DNA of 64,000 nt from Bacteroidales bacterium (lineage in GTDB: Bacteria; Bacteroidota; Bacteroidia; Bacteroidales; Muribaculaceae): assembly GCA_015060975.1 (NCBI GenBank), contig SUXI01000001.1, positions 1-64,000 on the forward strand. The letters run 5' to 3'. Below, in pieces: positions 7,254 to 15,406 of this stretch; position 1 is the first letter of the stretch, and each line of letters begins with the position of its first letter. Made by a program: the position numbers and the translations under genes. Below the pieces are notes generated by a model, which did not search any database, was not told where the DNA came from, and was given only the letters and a program-made list of their open reading frames with translations.

Positions 7254-8705
7254 TTAATTATTAACGTTTAACAATCCCAATACCTTTTGCAAATATGTAT
7301 TACATAATTGCACATCAATTTGAGCATCAACACATTCCGAGTTTGCCTTGAGCCACGCCGTCTGTGCCTCCATTACATTATCAATGGTCATCACACCCTC
7401 GCGAAAGCCTATTTGTGCCTGACGAAGATTCTCATCGGCGCTTGCAAGATTTTCAAGTGTCATTTTATAAGTTTTTACGGCTTCTTGTGCTTTAAACGAT
7501 GCTTGGCGCACTTGCAAGGCAATCTTTTCTTTGGCATCGGCAATATTTAGTTGCATGATAGTTTCTTGAGTTTGCGCTACCTTATATTTGTTATAATTTC
7601 CGCCCCAATGCCATAGAGGGACCGACACCATCACTCCTACCGAAAATGCGCCATCAAAACTATTGCTGAATCCGTCAAACATATTGGGATTACTAAACGA
7701 ATAAGCACCAATGACCGATAGATTGGGTAACATTGATGACAACTCCACCTTTGATTGTTGATGTACTATTTTTGAACCTATCTCAAGTTGGCGAATATCC
7801 TGACGACGAGAATACACTTGCTCCATATCCTCATACTGCACCGATTGAGGCATCACTATTGATAATTTTTCTTTATTTTCATCTTCAAGATGCAGATCAC
7901 TATCAATGGACAAACCACATAATTGAGCAAGAGCCATTCGTGATAAAGTTACTCCATTCTTTACCTTTGTGAGATCTACTTGAGCCTGATTTAACTTTAC
8001 ATTTACCATTAATCGATCGCTCGGCGTGGCTACTCCCTCACTAATCATCGCTTGCACATTTCGATTAAGAGTATCAAGTAAAGCCACATACCCTTTAGCA
8101 AGACGTTCCTTGGCTCCAAGAGACACCACTTGCCAATAAGCCACATCGACATCATAGATTATATTCTCGGCGTCGCTCTGACCTTTTGCCACAGCCAACT
8201 GTTCGGCATAATCAGTTATGCGATTCAAAGCCCTGATTTTCCCACCCATATATACCGGCTGAGTCAATGTCAATGCGCCGAAGAACACGTTATGAATATC
8301 GTAGGTCATCGCCTCTTTGGGTATCAATGCGACCTCTTGTGGCACCGGAGTGCCATCGGGCGATGTTATAGGCTCTCCCGTAATAGGATTTTTAGCGATG
8401 TTAAACTCATAACTACCTGTTGCCGGGTTAAAAGTCTTTACCGGTAACAATTGATCGGAACCAAACGCCGAAATATTCTTTTGATTATATGTGTATCCCC
8501 CGGCAAAATCCAATCCCAGCAGATAAGCCGCTTGTGCCTCTTTCTTTTTATACTTTGCAGCCTCTATGCGAGTGGCATTTATAAGCATCTGCTTGTTATT
8601 ACGCAATGCCATAGCACGACACGAATCAAGCGACACAACCGACGATGCCGACATTACCAATGCACACATCACCACACCCTGCAACACTAAAAATCTCAAC
8701 CTCAT
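7254..8705 (-). CDS. TolC-family outer-membrane efflux protein
   Basis: TolC-type proteins form the trimeric outer-membrane channel of tripartite exporters. The frame extends upstream to 8780, but a typical signal peptide begins at the methionine at 8705 (M-R-L-R-F-L-V-L-Q-G, then a hydrophobic stretch and S-A-S-S). The 483-residue product has the two repeated outer-membrane-efflux halves rich in alanine, glutamine and leucine, with long predicted helices (Y-W-Q-V-V-S near the first, A-Q-T-A-W-L-K-A-N near the end). It probably serves the HlyD/ABC-2 genes at 2459-5813, with which it shares a possible operator half-site, although an RNA candidate and a methyltransferase gene lie between. Confidence 0.92.
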   Translation of the reverse strand: MRLRFLVLQGVVMCALVMSASSVVSLDSCRAMALRNNKQMLINATRIEAAKYKKKEAQAAYLLGLDFAGGYTYNQKNISAFGSDQLLPVKTFNPATGSYEFNIAKNPITGEPITSPDGTPVPQEVALIPKEAMTYDIHNVFFGALTLTQPVYMGGKIRALNRITDYAEQLAVAKGQSDAENIIYDVDVAYWQVVSLGAKERLAKGYVALLDTLNRNVQAMISEGVATPSDRLMVNVKLNQAQVDLTKVKNGVTLSRMALAQLCGLSIDSDLHLEDENKEKLSIVMPQSVQYEDMEQVYSRRQDIRQLEIGSKIVHQQSKVELSSMLPNLSVIGAYSFSNPNMFDGFSNSFDGAFSVGVMVSVPLWHWGGNYNKYKVAQTQETIMQLNIADAKEKIALQVRQASFKAQEAVKTYKMTLENLASADENLRQAQIGFREGVMTIDNVMEAQTAWLKANSECVDAQIDVQLCNTYLQKVLGLLNVNN

Positions 8706-8713
8706 AGTATCAT

Positions 8714-8730
8714 ATTTTGTGTGATAACAA
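8714..8730. promoter_or_regulatory. operator half-site upstream of tolC
   Basis: The 17-mer ATTTTGTGTGATAACAA differs at one position from the right side of the dyad at 5860-5876 and lies 8 nt upstream of the tolC start. The left half of the dyad is not well conserved here. Confidence 0.4.
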
Positions 8731-8810
8731 TTTAAATTAAGTTTTAGTTGAGCAAAAAGATGATAAGGATTTTGCGACACGAGGAGTTGAATTTAGGAGT
8801 GCAAAAAAAC

Positions 8811-8843
8811 AAAAAAGCCACCTTTCAACGGGTTGCTTTTTTG
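8811..8843. terminator. bidirectional-looking intrinsic terminator
   Basis: AAAAAAGCcACC and GGGTtGCTTTTTT pair around a short loop, with T-runs on both strands. It lies 46 nt downstream of the minus-strand dehydrogenase gene (8890-10098) and separates it from tolC. Confidence 0.75.
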
Positions 8844-8889
8844 GGGTTTATTGTTTGTTATAAAAAATCTAATTTTCCAAGGACAAAAA

Positions 8890-10098
8890 TTATCCTATTT
8901 TGTCGACTTCGAGGTCGCCACCGATGACTTCGTGCCAAGGAAGTCCTTGCTTGTTGAGTTGTTCCATAAATGGATCGGGATCAAATTCTTCTACGTTGTG
9001 AACGCCCGGTTTATTCCATTTGCCGGTGAGGAACATCATTGCACCAATCATGGCAGGCACACCTGTAGTGTAACTAACGGCTTGCATACCGGTTTCTTTA
9101 TATGCTTCCTCGTGGCTACAGTTGTTGTAGATATAGTAGTTGAGGTCTTTGCCTTCTTTGTCTTTACCGGCGATGCGGCATCCGATTGAAGTCTCGCCTT
9201 TGTAGTTTTCGCCAAGGTCTTGAGGATTTGGCAACACTGCTTTGAGGAATTGCAATGGCACAATCTTCACACCGTTATATTCCACTTCATCGATACGAGC
9301 CATGCCGATGTTTTGGATTACACGCAAGTGAGTGAGATATTCTTGACCGAAAGTCATCCAGAAACGTGCACGCTTGATTGTAGGGAAGTTGATAACAAGT
9401 GATTCCAATTCTTCGTGATAAAGAAGATATGAGTCACGAGCACCGATATTAGGATAGTTTAATGGTGCATGAATTTCAAGAGGACCGGTAGTGACCCATT
9501 TGCCATCTTGATAATAACGGCCGTTTTGGGTTATTTCGCGGATATTAATTTCGGGGTTAAAGTTGGTAGCAAAAGCCTTGCCATGGTCGCCGGCATTACA
9601 GTCAACGATGTCGAGATATTCCATAGCCGAGAAATGATGTTTAGCAGCATAGGCGGTAAATACACCCGATACCCCCGGGTCAAAACCACAGCCAAGGATT
9701 GCAGTCAACCCTGCTTTCTCAAATCGTTCACGATAGGCCCATTGCCAAGAATATTCAAAGTGAGCTTCATCTTTAGGCTCATAGTTGGCTGTATCGAGAT
9801 AGTGAACACCACATTCAAGACAAGCGTCCATGATAGTCAAGTCTTGATAAGGTAAAGCCACGTTGATTACCAAATCGGGTTTGTGACGACGGAAAAGCTC
9901 AACGAGTTGAGGCACGCTGTCGGCATCAACCGAATCGGTTACGATATTTGATGCACCAATAGCTTTAGCTATCGCATCGCATTTGCTTTTTGTGCGCGAA
10001 GCAAGCACTATTTCATTAAACACGTCGGGGTTTTGAGCGCATTTATGAGCCACAACGGTACCCACGCCACCGGCTCCGATAATAACAACTTTAGCCAT
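8890..10098 (-). CDS. saccharopine dehydrogenase-family protein (carboxynorspermidine dehydrogenase-like)
   Basis: A 402-residue NAD(P)-dependent enzyme with an N-terminal Rossmann motif G-A-G-G-V-G at residues 8-13 and the segment A-S-R-T-K-S-K-C-D typical of the carboxy(nor)spermidine dehydrogenase branch of the saccharopine dehydrogenase family. Those enzymes join a diamine and aspartate semialdehyde in the alternative spermidine pathway used by many gut Bacteroidetes. The partner decarboxylase gene (nspC) is not in the window, so the exact substrate is inferred from similarity. The gene stands alone, with a terminator 46 nt beyond its end. A weaker promoter (TATCTTCG, 10158-10151, minus strand) lies upstream. 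Confidence 0.85.
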   Translation of the reverse strand: MAKVVIIGAGGVGTVVAHKCAQNPDVFNEIVLASRTKSKCDAIAKAIGASNIVTDSVDADSVPQLVELFRRHKPDLVINVALPYQDLTIMDACLECGVHYLDTANYEPKDEAHFEYSWQWAYRERFEKAGLTAILGCGFDPGVSGVFTAYAAKHHFSAMEYLDIVDCNAGDHGKAFATNFNPEINIREITQNGRYYQDGKWVTTGPLEIHAPLNYPNIGARDSYLLYHEELESLVINFPTIKRARFWMTFGQEYLTHLRVIQNIGMARIDEVEYNGVKIVPLQFLKAVLPNPQDLGENYKGETSIGCRIAGKDKEGKDLNYYIYNNCSHEEAYKETGMQAVSYTTGVPAMIGAMMFLTGKWNKPGVHNVEEFDPDPFMEQLNKQGLPWHEVIGGDLEVDKIG

Positions 10099-10314
10099 TC
10101 TTGTAATTTTGAATTTATAGAGTTATAACTGATTATTTTCAATTTTTCAACGAAGATACATCTTTTTTTACAAAAAATTCAAATTGCACCATAAATTATA
10201 TAATCAACCCTCTTAAACCGGTATATTTTTAGAATATCCATTTTGAAGCCGGTACAATAAAAATGATTTGAGTTAAATTTATGCATTCTGAATCACACAT
10301 TATAAATTATTTTA

Positions 10315-10322
10315 TAACTTTG
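10315..10322 (+). promoter_or_regulatory. -7 element of the nadB promoter
   Basis: TAACTTTG lies 32 nt before the nadB start codon. A purine-rich AAGGAG also precedes the ATG, one of the few good SD sequences in the window. Confidence 0.5.
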
Positions 10323-10354
10323 TAATTATAATAATACTTATAAGGAGTAAGGGT

Positions 10355-11938
10355 ATGACTTACGAATATGATTATCTTGTTATAGGTTCCGGCATTGCCG
10401 GCATGAGTTTCGCACTCAAAGTTGCTCACACAGGACGTGTGGCATTGGTATGTAAAACAAAACTTCCCGAAGCCAATACATCTCTGGCACAAGGTGGAGT
10501 AGCGTCGGTTACAAATCTAAAAGTCGATAATTTTGAAAAGCATATCGAGGACACTATGATTGCCGGTGACTGGTTGAGCGACCCCGAAGCGGTAAAAAAG
10601 GTTGTTACCGAAGCTCCCAATGAAATAAATGCGCTGATAAATTGGGGCGTAAACTTCGACAAAAACGAAGATGGAGAATTTGACCTCCACAAAGAAGGTG
10701 GACATAGTGAATTTCGCATTCTCCATCACCAAGACAACACCGGTGCCGAGATTCAAGAAAGCCTTATTGCCGCCGTAAAGAAGAACCCCAATATAGATGT
10801 ATATGAAGGTCACTTTGCAATTGAGATAATCACACAACACCATTTAGGACGTATAGTCACTCGGCGCACAAGCGATGTTACTTGTTATGGTGCATATATT
10901 CTCAACCCCGAAAACGACAAAGTTGACACATTTCTTTCACGCATAACAGTTATGGCGACAGGAGGCATCGGTGCCGTATATAAAACCACCACCAACCCTC
11001 TTATCGCTACCGGCGACGGCATCGCAATGGTTTATCGCGCCAAAGGCACAGTGCAAGATATGGAATTTGTGCAATTCCACCCCACCGCATTATATCATCC
11101 CGGCGACCGCCCATCATTCCTCATCACCGAGGCTATGCGTGGCTATGGAGCTGTGTTACGCAATCTTCGTGGGAATGAGTTTATGCATCGTTATGACCCC
11201 CGCCTATCTCTTGCGCCACGCGACATTGTTGCTCGCGCCATTGACAGCGAAATGAAACGCCATGGTGATGACCATGTTTATCTCGATGTCACCCACAAAG
11301 ACCCCGAAGAAACAAAGAAACATTTCCCCAACATATATCGCAAATGCCTATCGCTTGGCATTGACATCACAAAAGACTATATCCCCGTAGCTCCTGCCGC
11401 TCACTACTTGTGTGGAGGCATCAAAGTGGATTCTAATGCCGAATCATCAATAAAACGGCTATATGCCGTTGGTGAATGCGCATGCACCGGGCTTCATGGT
11501 GGAAATCGCTTGGCGTCAAACTCTCTCATTGAAGCTGTTGTGTATGCTCAAGCCGCAGCTACCCATGCAATGGAAATGGTAAATCACTACTCTTTCCGCA
11601 ACGATATTCCCGAATGGAATGACGAAGGCACTAAACTTCCCGAAGAAATGGTATTAATTACCCAAAGCATCAAAGAAGTAAATCAAATTATGAGTACATA
11701 CGTGGGTATCGTGCGCTCCGACATTCGTTTGAATCGAGCTTGGAATCGCCTCGACCTTCTCTACGAAGAAACCGAGCGACTATTCAAACGCTCTATCGCT
11801 TCACGCGAAATTTGCGAATTACGCAATATTATCAATGTTGGATATTTGATAATGCGTCAAGCCAAAGAACGAAAGGAATCCCGAGGGTTACACTATACCA
11901 TTGATTATCCACCAACCAATAACAATAAATGCCCTTAA
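10355..11938 (+). CDS. nadB: L-aspartate oxidase
   Basis: This flavoenzyme oxidises L-aspartate to iminoaspartate, the first step of de novo NAD synthesis; NadA (52509-53489) then makes quinolinate. The FAD motif G-S-G-I-A-G is at residues 11-16, and the substrate-loop region T-S-L-A-Q-G-G-V-A and the C-terminal R-D-I-V-A-R-A region match the succinate dehydrogenase/fumarate reductase flavoprotein family. The H-P-T-A-L-Y and H-G-G-N-R-L-A-S-N-S motifs are diagnostic for NadB. Length is 527 aa, as expected. It overlaps the next gene by 10 nt. In many bacteria nadB and nadA are adjacent; here they are about 41 kb apart. Confidence 0.96.
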   Translation: MTYEYDYLVIGSGIAGMSFALKVAHTGRVALVCKTKLPEANTSLAQGGVASVTNLKVDNFEKHIEDTMIAGDWLSDPEAVKKVVTEAPNEINALINWGVNFDKNEDGEFDLHKEGGHSEFRILHHQDNTGAEIQESLIAAVKKNPNIDVYEGHFAIEIITQHHLGRIVTRRTSDVTCYGAYILNPENDKVDTFLSRITVMATGGIGAVYKTTTNPLIATGDGIAMVYRAKGTVQDMEFVQFHPTALYHPGDRPSFLITEAMRGYGAVLRNLRGNEFMHRYDPRLSLAPRDIVARAIDSEMKRHGDDHVYLDVTHKDPEETKKHFPNIYRKCLSLGIDITKDYIPVAPAAHYLCGGIKVDSNAESSIKRLYAVGECACTGLHGGNRLASNSLIEAVVYAQAAATHAMEMVNHYSFRNDIPEWNDEGTKLPEEMVLITQSIKEVNQIMSTYVGIVRSDIRLNRAWNRLDLLYEETERLFKRSIASREICELRNIINVGYLIMRQAKERKESRGLHYTIDYPPTNNNKCP

Positions 11939-12582
11939 CAAAATCGCGTTTTCCCCTATTTCTTTTTTTGGGTATTTGCCTGTCATCTGTCATTGTAAAT
12001 GCTCAAGAAGAAATATCATTTGCCATACCCGATGAAGTTGACGTAAAAACAAGTCAAGTGTTTTTAGGTCAATATCATTTTGTTGACGAAACAGGAGACT
12101 CGGTTTTAATGCTTGTCTTCAAAGATTTATATTGTTTCCCTCCATTAAAATTCAAAAACAAAAAAGAGGAAAAATTTTATTGGCGCACAGTGCGTGACGT
12201 GCGCAAAGCACTCCCTTACGCTCATTTAATTTGTGAAACATTATTGGAAACATACGAGTATATAGAAACGTTCCCTACACAAAAAGAACGTGAGGAACAC
12301 CTCAAAGCAATGGAAAAATCGCTATTCAATCAATATAAACCGGCATTAAAAAAATTCACACGGCGACAAGCAAATATTTTAGTCAAACTCATTCGCAGAG
12401 AAACCAACCAATCATCCTACGACATTGTGAAAGCCTTTTTAGGCAGCTTTAGAGCCGGATTCTGGCAAATTTTCGGGCGCATGTTTGGTGTGAATCTCAA
12501 AGGCAACTTTAACCCCGAAAAAAACCGCGAAGACGCCATTATTGAACGCATCGCCTGCCTTATTGAAAACGGGAGGTTATAA
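11929..12582 (+). CDS. DUF4294 family secreted/periplasmic protein
   Basis: A 217-residue protein with an N-terminal signal peptide (L-F-L-F-L-G-I-C-L-S-S-V-I-V-N-A) and a domain that matches DUF4294, a family of unknown function found in Bacteroidetes. Recognisable parts are the F-Y-W-R-T-V-R-D-V-R-K-A-L-P-Y-A segment and the C-terminal region rich in R and K (I-R-R-E-T-N-Q-S-S-Y). Its ATG lies within the last codons of nadB (10-nt overlap), so it is translationally coupled to it. No function can be assigned. Confidence 0.8.
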   Translation: MPLTKSRFPLFLFLGICLSSVIVNAQEEISFAIPDEVDVKTSQVFLGQYHFVDETGDSVLMLVFKDLYCFPPLKFKNKKEEKFYWRTVRDVRKALPYAHLICETLLETYEYIETFPTQKEREEHLKAMEKSLFNQYKPALKKFTRRQANILVKLIRRETNQSSYDIVKAFLGSFRAGFWQIFGRMFGVNLKGNFNPEKNREDAIIERIACLIENGRL

Positions 12583-13209
12583 CATTGTGTTTTCTCATAA
12601 CACACAATTTAAGATTAATATATTATTTTTTCACCTGTAATACACATCTTTTTTTAGGTAACTTTTGTAAGAAAAGATAACTCGCTTAGAACAAATCAGT
12701 TGGTCGGATTGCTTGAAAATTGGGTAACGAGATAGCAACCGTTCGTATTTCTGAGTTCTTCATTGTTATGCTCCAATGTGATAACTCTTGATGCTACAAA
12801 GGTACAAAAAATAATGCTAACGAAAAGAGAAGTTGCAATGATTTCTTTTTTCGCCAGCATATTTTATGCTGTCAACGCACAACGAAGTTTAGTCCGTTTT
12901 GGGTATATAGCCAATGGACTAAACTAAACCTTGTTATCGTCAGCCATCGACTGGCGAAATTTTATGGGCAATAAGATTCGCTAACTATGGTTAGCGTTTT
13001 CAGTTCACCCATCAATGATTGTCATATCGAATAGATATACACATTAATTTATAATAGCTACATTCTAACTGATAAGATTCTATTAACAGACGGATTTAGT
13101 TAGGGCAATTTCCCATTAAATCGAAGCATTAAACTACTTGTAATGTTAAAAACACAGTGCCTCCAATAAAAAACATAGACTTTTGTGGACGAAAATAGAG
13201 AAAATGTAT
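12583..13209. other. palindrome-rich non-coding left flank of the R-M island
   Basis: This 0.63-kb stretch has no long frame. It holds several inverted repeats: TTCGCCAG (12850) with CTGGCGAA (12951), enclosing CAGCATA/TATGCTG (12855-12871) and GTTTAGTCC (12887) / GGACTAAAC (12916); and CGCTAAC-TATG-GTTAGCG followed by TTTT (12979-13000), a terminator-like hairpin. A minus-strand promoter (TACCTTTG, 12804-12797) precedes a 25-codon frame at 12763-12686. I see no transposase, att site or direct repeat. It may be the scar of a mobile element. Confidence 0.5.
12686..12763 (-). CDS. possible 25-residue micro-ORF
   Basis: A minus-strand ATG follows TACCTTTG by about 33 nt and opens a frame of 25 residues (M-K-N-S-E-I-R-T-V-A-I-S-L-P-N-F-Q-A...) that ends in TAA. 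Promoter, start and stop are in sensible positions, but the peptide is short and unrecognised. It could equally be the decayed beginning of a longer gene. Confidence 0.25.
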   Translation of the reverse strand: MKNSEIRTVAISLPNFQAIRPTDLF

Positions 13210-13217
13210 TATCTTTG
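13210..13217 (+). promoter_or_regulatory. -7 element of the R-M operon promoter
   Basis: TATCTTTG followed by CAC lies 28 nt before the start of the nuclease-methylase gene. TTTTGTGG about 21-24 nt upstream may serve as a -33 element. Confidence 0.6.
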
Positions 13218-13245
13218 CACTCAGTTGTAACTTAAATTATTAAAT

Positions 13246-15405
13246 ATGAACTCGTTCAGCCATTTTAAGGACCAATTTAACACAGAGAATGTAAATGCAT
13301 CTTCATATAACGCGTTTATACCTGTGCATCTTTCATTGAATACGTCTCATAGTATTTATAATAAGAAAGGTGAACCAAATGAAGAGTATTACAAATGGCA
13401 ATTTTTCTATGCTTTGGTCTCTTCTGGATTGTATGCAAAAGATTATATAGGTGCAGAGGTGCATTTTCCAAAAGGAAATGTTTCATCTGCTCCGATAAAA
13501 TTTGACGGAGCAATATTTGATGATAAGGATTGGTTTTCATATTATGAAAAATACCATACTAATAAAGACCAATCAGCGTTAGATTGGCTTAGAAAACATC
13601 TTATTGCTGTTATCGAGTTTAAGAAAGAGAATAGCAAAAATATAGAAGCGGTTTGGAATCAGCAACTAAAACCCGCATTGAAAGAATGCGAGAATAGTTT
13701 CTGTTTGGGTATTATGTATGATACAGAAAAATTATATCTTTTCAAGAAACAAGATAATTATTATATCAGATTCGATGATGGATATAATATTAAAAAAGAG
13801 CAAAGTTCCACAAAAGAGTTGAATTTACATTTGCCTGATTCATACTACAAACTGCCTAATTTTCATCAGTTGGTACAACGAGTATTCAATCCGACTATTG
13901 ATAGAAGTAAACGTACAATTGATGAATTGGATATTATCACAGGTGCATATAGTTTGCAATTGTCAGAGGGTATTGCTGCTATAATCCGCACAATGGATAA
14001 AGTAAGTTTGAAGAATCAACGTGGATATGAAATGTTGATACAGATACTTGCACTTAAAATTTTTGACGAGAAAAGAAGCCAAAAAGTAAAACAATATTTG
14101 GAGTTCTATAAAACAGAAGAAGAACGCGATGCTATCGATTTGAAATTCTATGTAACTCCTCAAGAAAAGAATTACATAGACTTGTCAGATGATAATGTCA
14201 TTTCATTTGTTGATAGAATGAGAGCGTTGTACAATGCAGCCTCGCAAGAGTACACTTTCATAGTGGATTATACAGATACCAATACTATCAATTGGAAGAA
14301 GACAGAACATATTAGAGTTATTTCTGAAATTGTAGAGCAGTTTCAGGATTATAGTTTTGTGTTATCTCAAAAAACAGATTTGTACCAAATTGTATTCTAT
14401 AAGTTTGCTAGCGAATTCTCGAAAGCAGATAAAGGTCAATTTGTAACGCCTATACCTCTTATTGACTTCCTTGTAAATATTGTTAATCCCAAGATAGGAG
14501 AAAAGATTATAGACCCCACAGCAGGTATTGCAGATTTCTTGTCTGTTTCGTTTGTAAATTCTAAACAAACTTTAGAGGATAAGAATTTCTATGGAATAGA
14601 TAATGATGAGCAAATGATTATGTTGGCCCAACTAAATATGTTGCTCAATGGAGATGGAAATTCAATTCTCAGATACAAACCAGACAAAGGCTCAATCGTG
14701 TGGAAATTTGACGAAAGAGACAACTTAGTTCAGTTGAATCCTAAATTACACAAGAATGGTAATTGGGATAATTGGAGAGACGAGACTAAATTAAAGAAAT
14801 TTAATGTAGTCCTTACTAACCCTCCGTTTGGTAATGGTCGAAAATACATTCCAACAAGCGACTATGATAGGGAAGTTGCCGAGATGTACGAATTGTGGAA
14901 TATAGCAAGGAGTGGCAATGGCATTGATTTAGGATTGATTTTCCTTGAAAATGCTTATCGCATCTTAGGCGAAAATGGAAGAATGGGAATCGTGTTATCC
15001 AACTCGATTGCATCCATTGCGGAGTTTGAAAAAGCACGTGAGTGGCTGTTGTCTAAAATGCGTATTGTGGCTTGCTTTGATATGCCTGCAAATGTATTTG
15101 CAGAAACTGGTGTAAATACAACTGTTATTATTGCATACAAACCAACTTCAAAAGAATTGGAAAAATTGCAAAATCAAGACTATCAAGTTTATATGCGTAG
15201 TATTGACAATGTTGGATACAAGGTGTGTACAGATGATAGAGTTAAACGATTTGAACCAATATACAAGCGAAATGCTAAAACATTTGATACATTAACAGAT
15301 AATGAAAGTACCCCACTATTACTAGAGGATTTCTCAGAGACTGTTAGTGAGTTTAAAGAATGGTGTTTACAACAAGAAGAAACCTTACAAAAAATCTTCC
15401 TATAA
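13246..15405 (+). CDS. fused restriction nuclease - N6-adenine DNA methyltransferase
   Basis: One 719-residue polypeptide appears to cut and modify DNA. Residues 65-130 carry a PD-(D/E)xK nuclease core: E71, D87 and E124-F-K126 (D-x36-ExK), as in HsdR-type N-terminal domains. Residues about 395-640 form an HsdM-type methylase with SAM motif I D-P-T-A-G-I-A-D-F-L near 423 (a variant of D-P-x-x-G-x-G-x-F-L) and catalytic N-P-P-F near 525. A helicase motor, as in true HsdR, is absent. The S subunit follows 1 nt after the stop. The layout resembles type IIB/IIG enzymes such as BcgI (RM polypeptide plus S protein). Codon use is more AT-rich than in the neighbours, which suggests horizontal transfer. 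Confidence 0.85.
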   Translation: MNSFSHFKDQFNTENVNASSYNAFIPVHLSLNTSHSIYNKKGEPNEEYYKWQFFYALVSSGLYAKDYIGAEVHFPKGNVSSAPIKFDGAIFDDKDWFSYYEKYHTNKDQSALDWLRKHLIAVIEFKKENSKNIEAVWNQQLKPALKECENSFCLGIMYDTEKLYLFKKQDNYYIRFDDGYNIKKEQSSTKELNLHLPDSYYKLPNFHQLVQRVFNPTIDRSKRTIDELDIITGAYSLQLSEGIAAIIRTMDKVSLKNQRGYEMLIQILALKIFDEKRSQKVKQYLEFYKTEEERDAIDLKFYVTPQEKNYIDLSDDNVISFVDRMRALYNAASQEYTFIVDYTDTNTINWKKTEHIRVISEIVEQFQDYSFVLSQKTDLYQIVFYKFASEFSKADKGQFVTPIPLIDFLVNIVNPKIGEKIIDPTAGIADFLSVSFVNSKQTLEDKNFYGIDNDEQMIMLAQLNMLLNGDGNSILRYKPDKGSIVWKFDERDNLVQLNPKLHKNGNWDNWRDETKLKKFNVVLTNPPFGNGRKYIPTSDYDREVAEMYELWNIARSGNGIDLGLIFLENAYRILGENGRMGIVLSNSIASIAEFEKAREWLLSKMRIVACFDMPANVFAETGVNTTVIIAYKPTSKELEKLQNQDYQVYMRSIDNVGYKVCTDDRVKRFEPIYKRNAKTFDTLTDNESTPLLLEDFSETVSEFKEWCLQQEETLQKIFL

Positions 15406-15406
15406 T

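Noticed and set aside
12814-12927. 37-codon plus-strand frame with a signal-like N-terminus
   Set aside because: No promoter, it overlaps the strong inverted repeats and no family is seen.
12979-13000. Hairpin as an integron attC site
   Set aside because: The core sequences do not match RYYYAAC/GTTRRRY and no integrase is nearby; it looks like a terminator.
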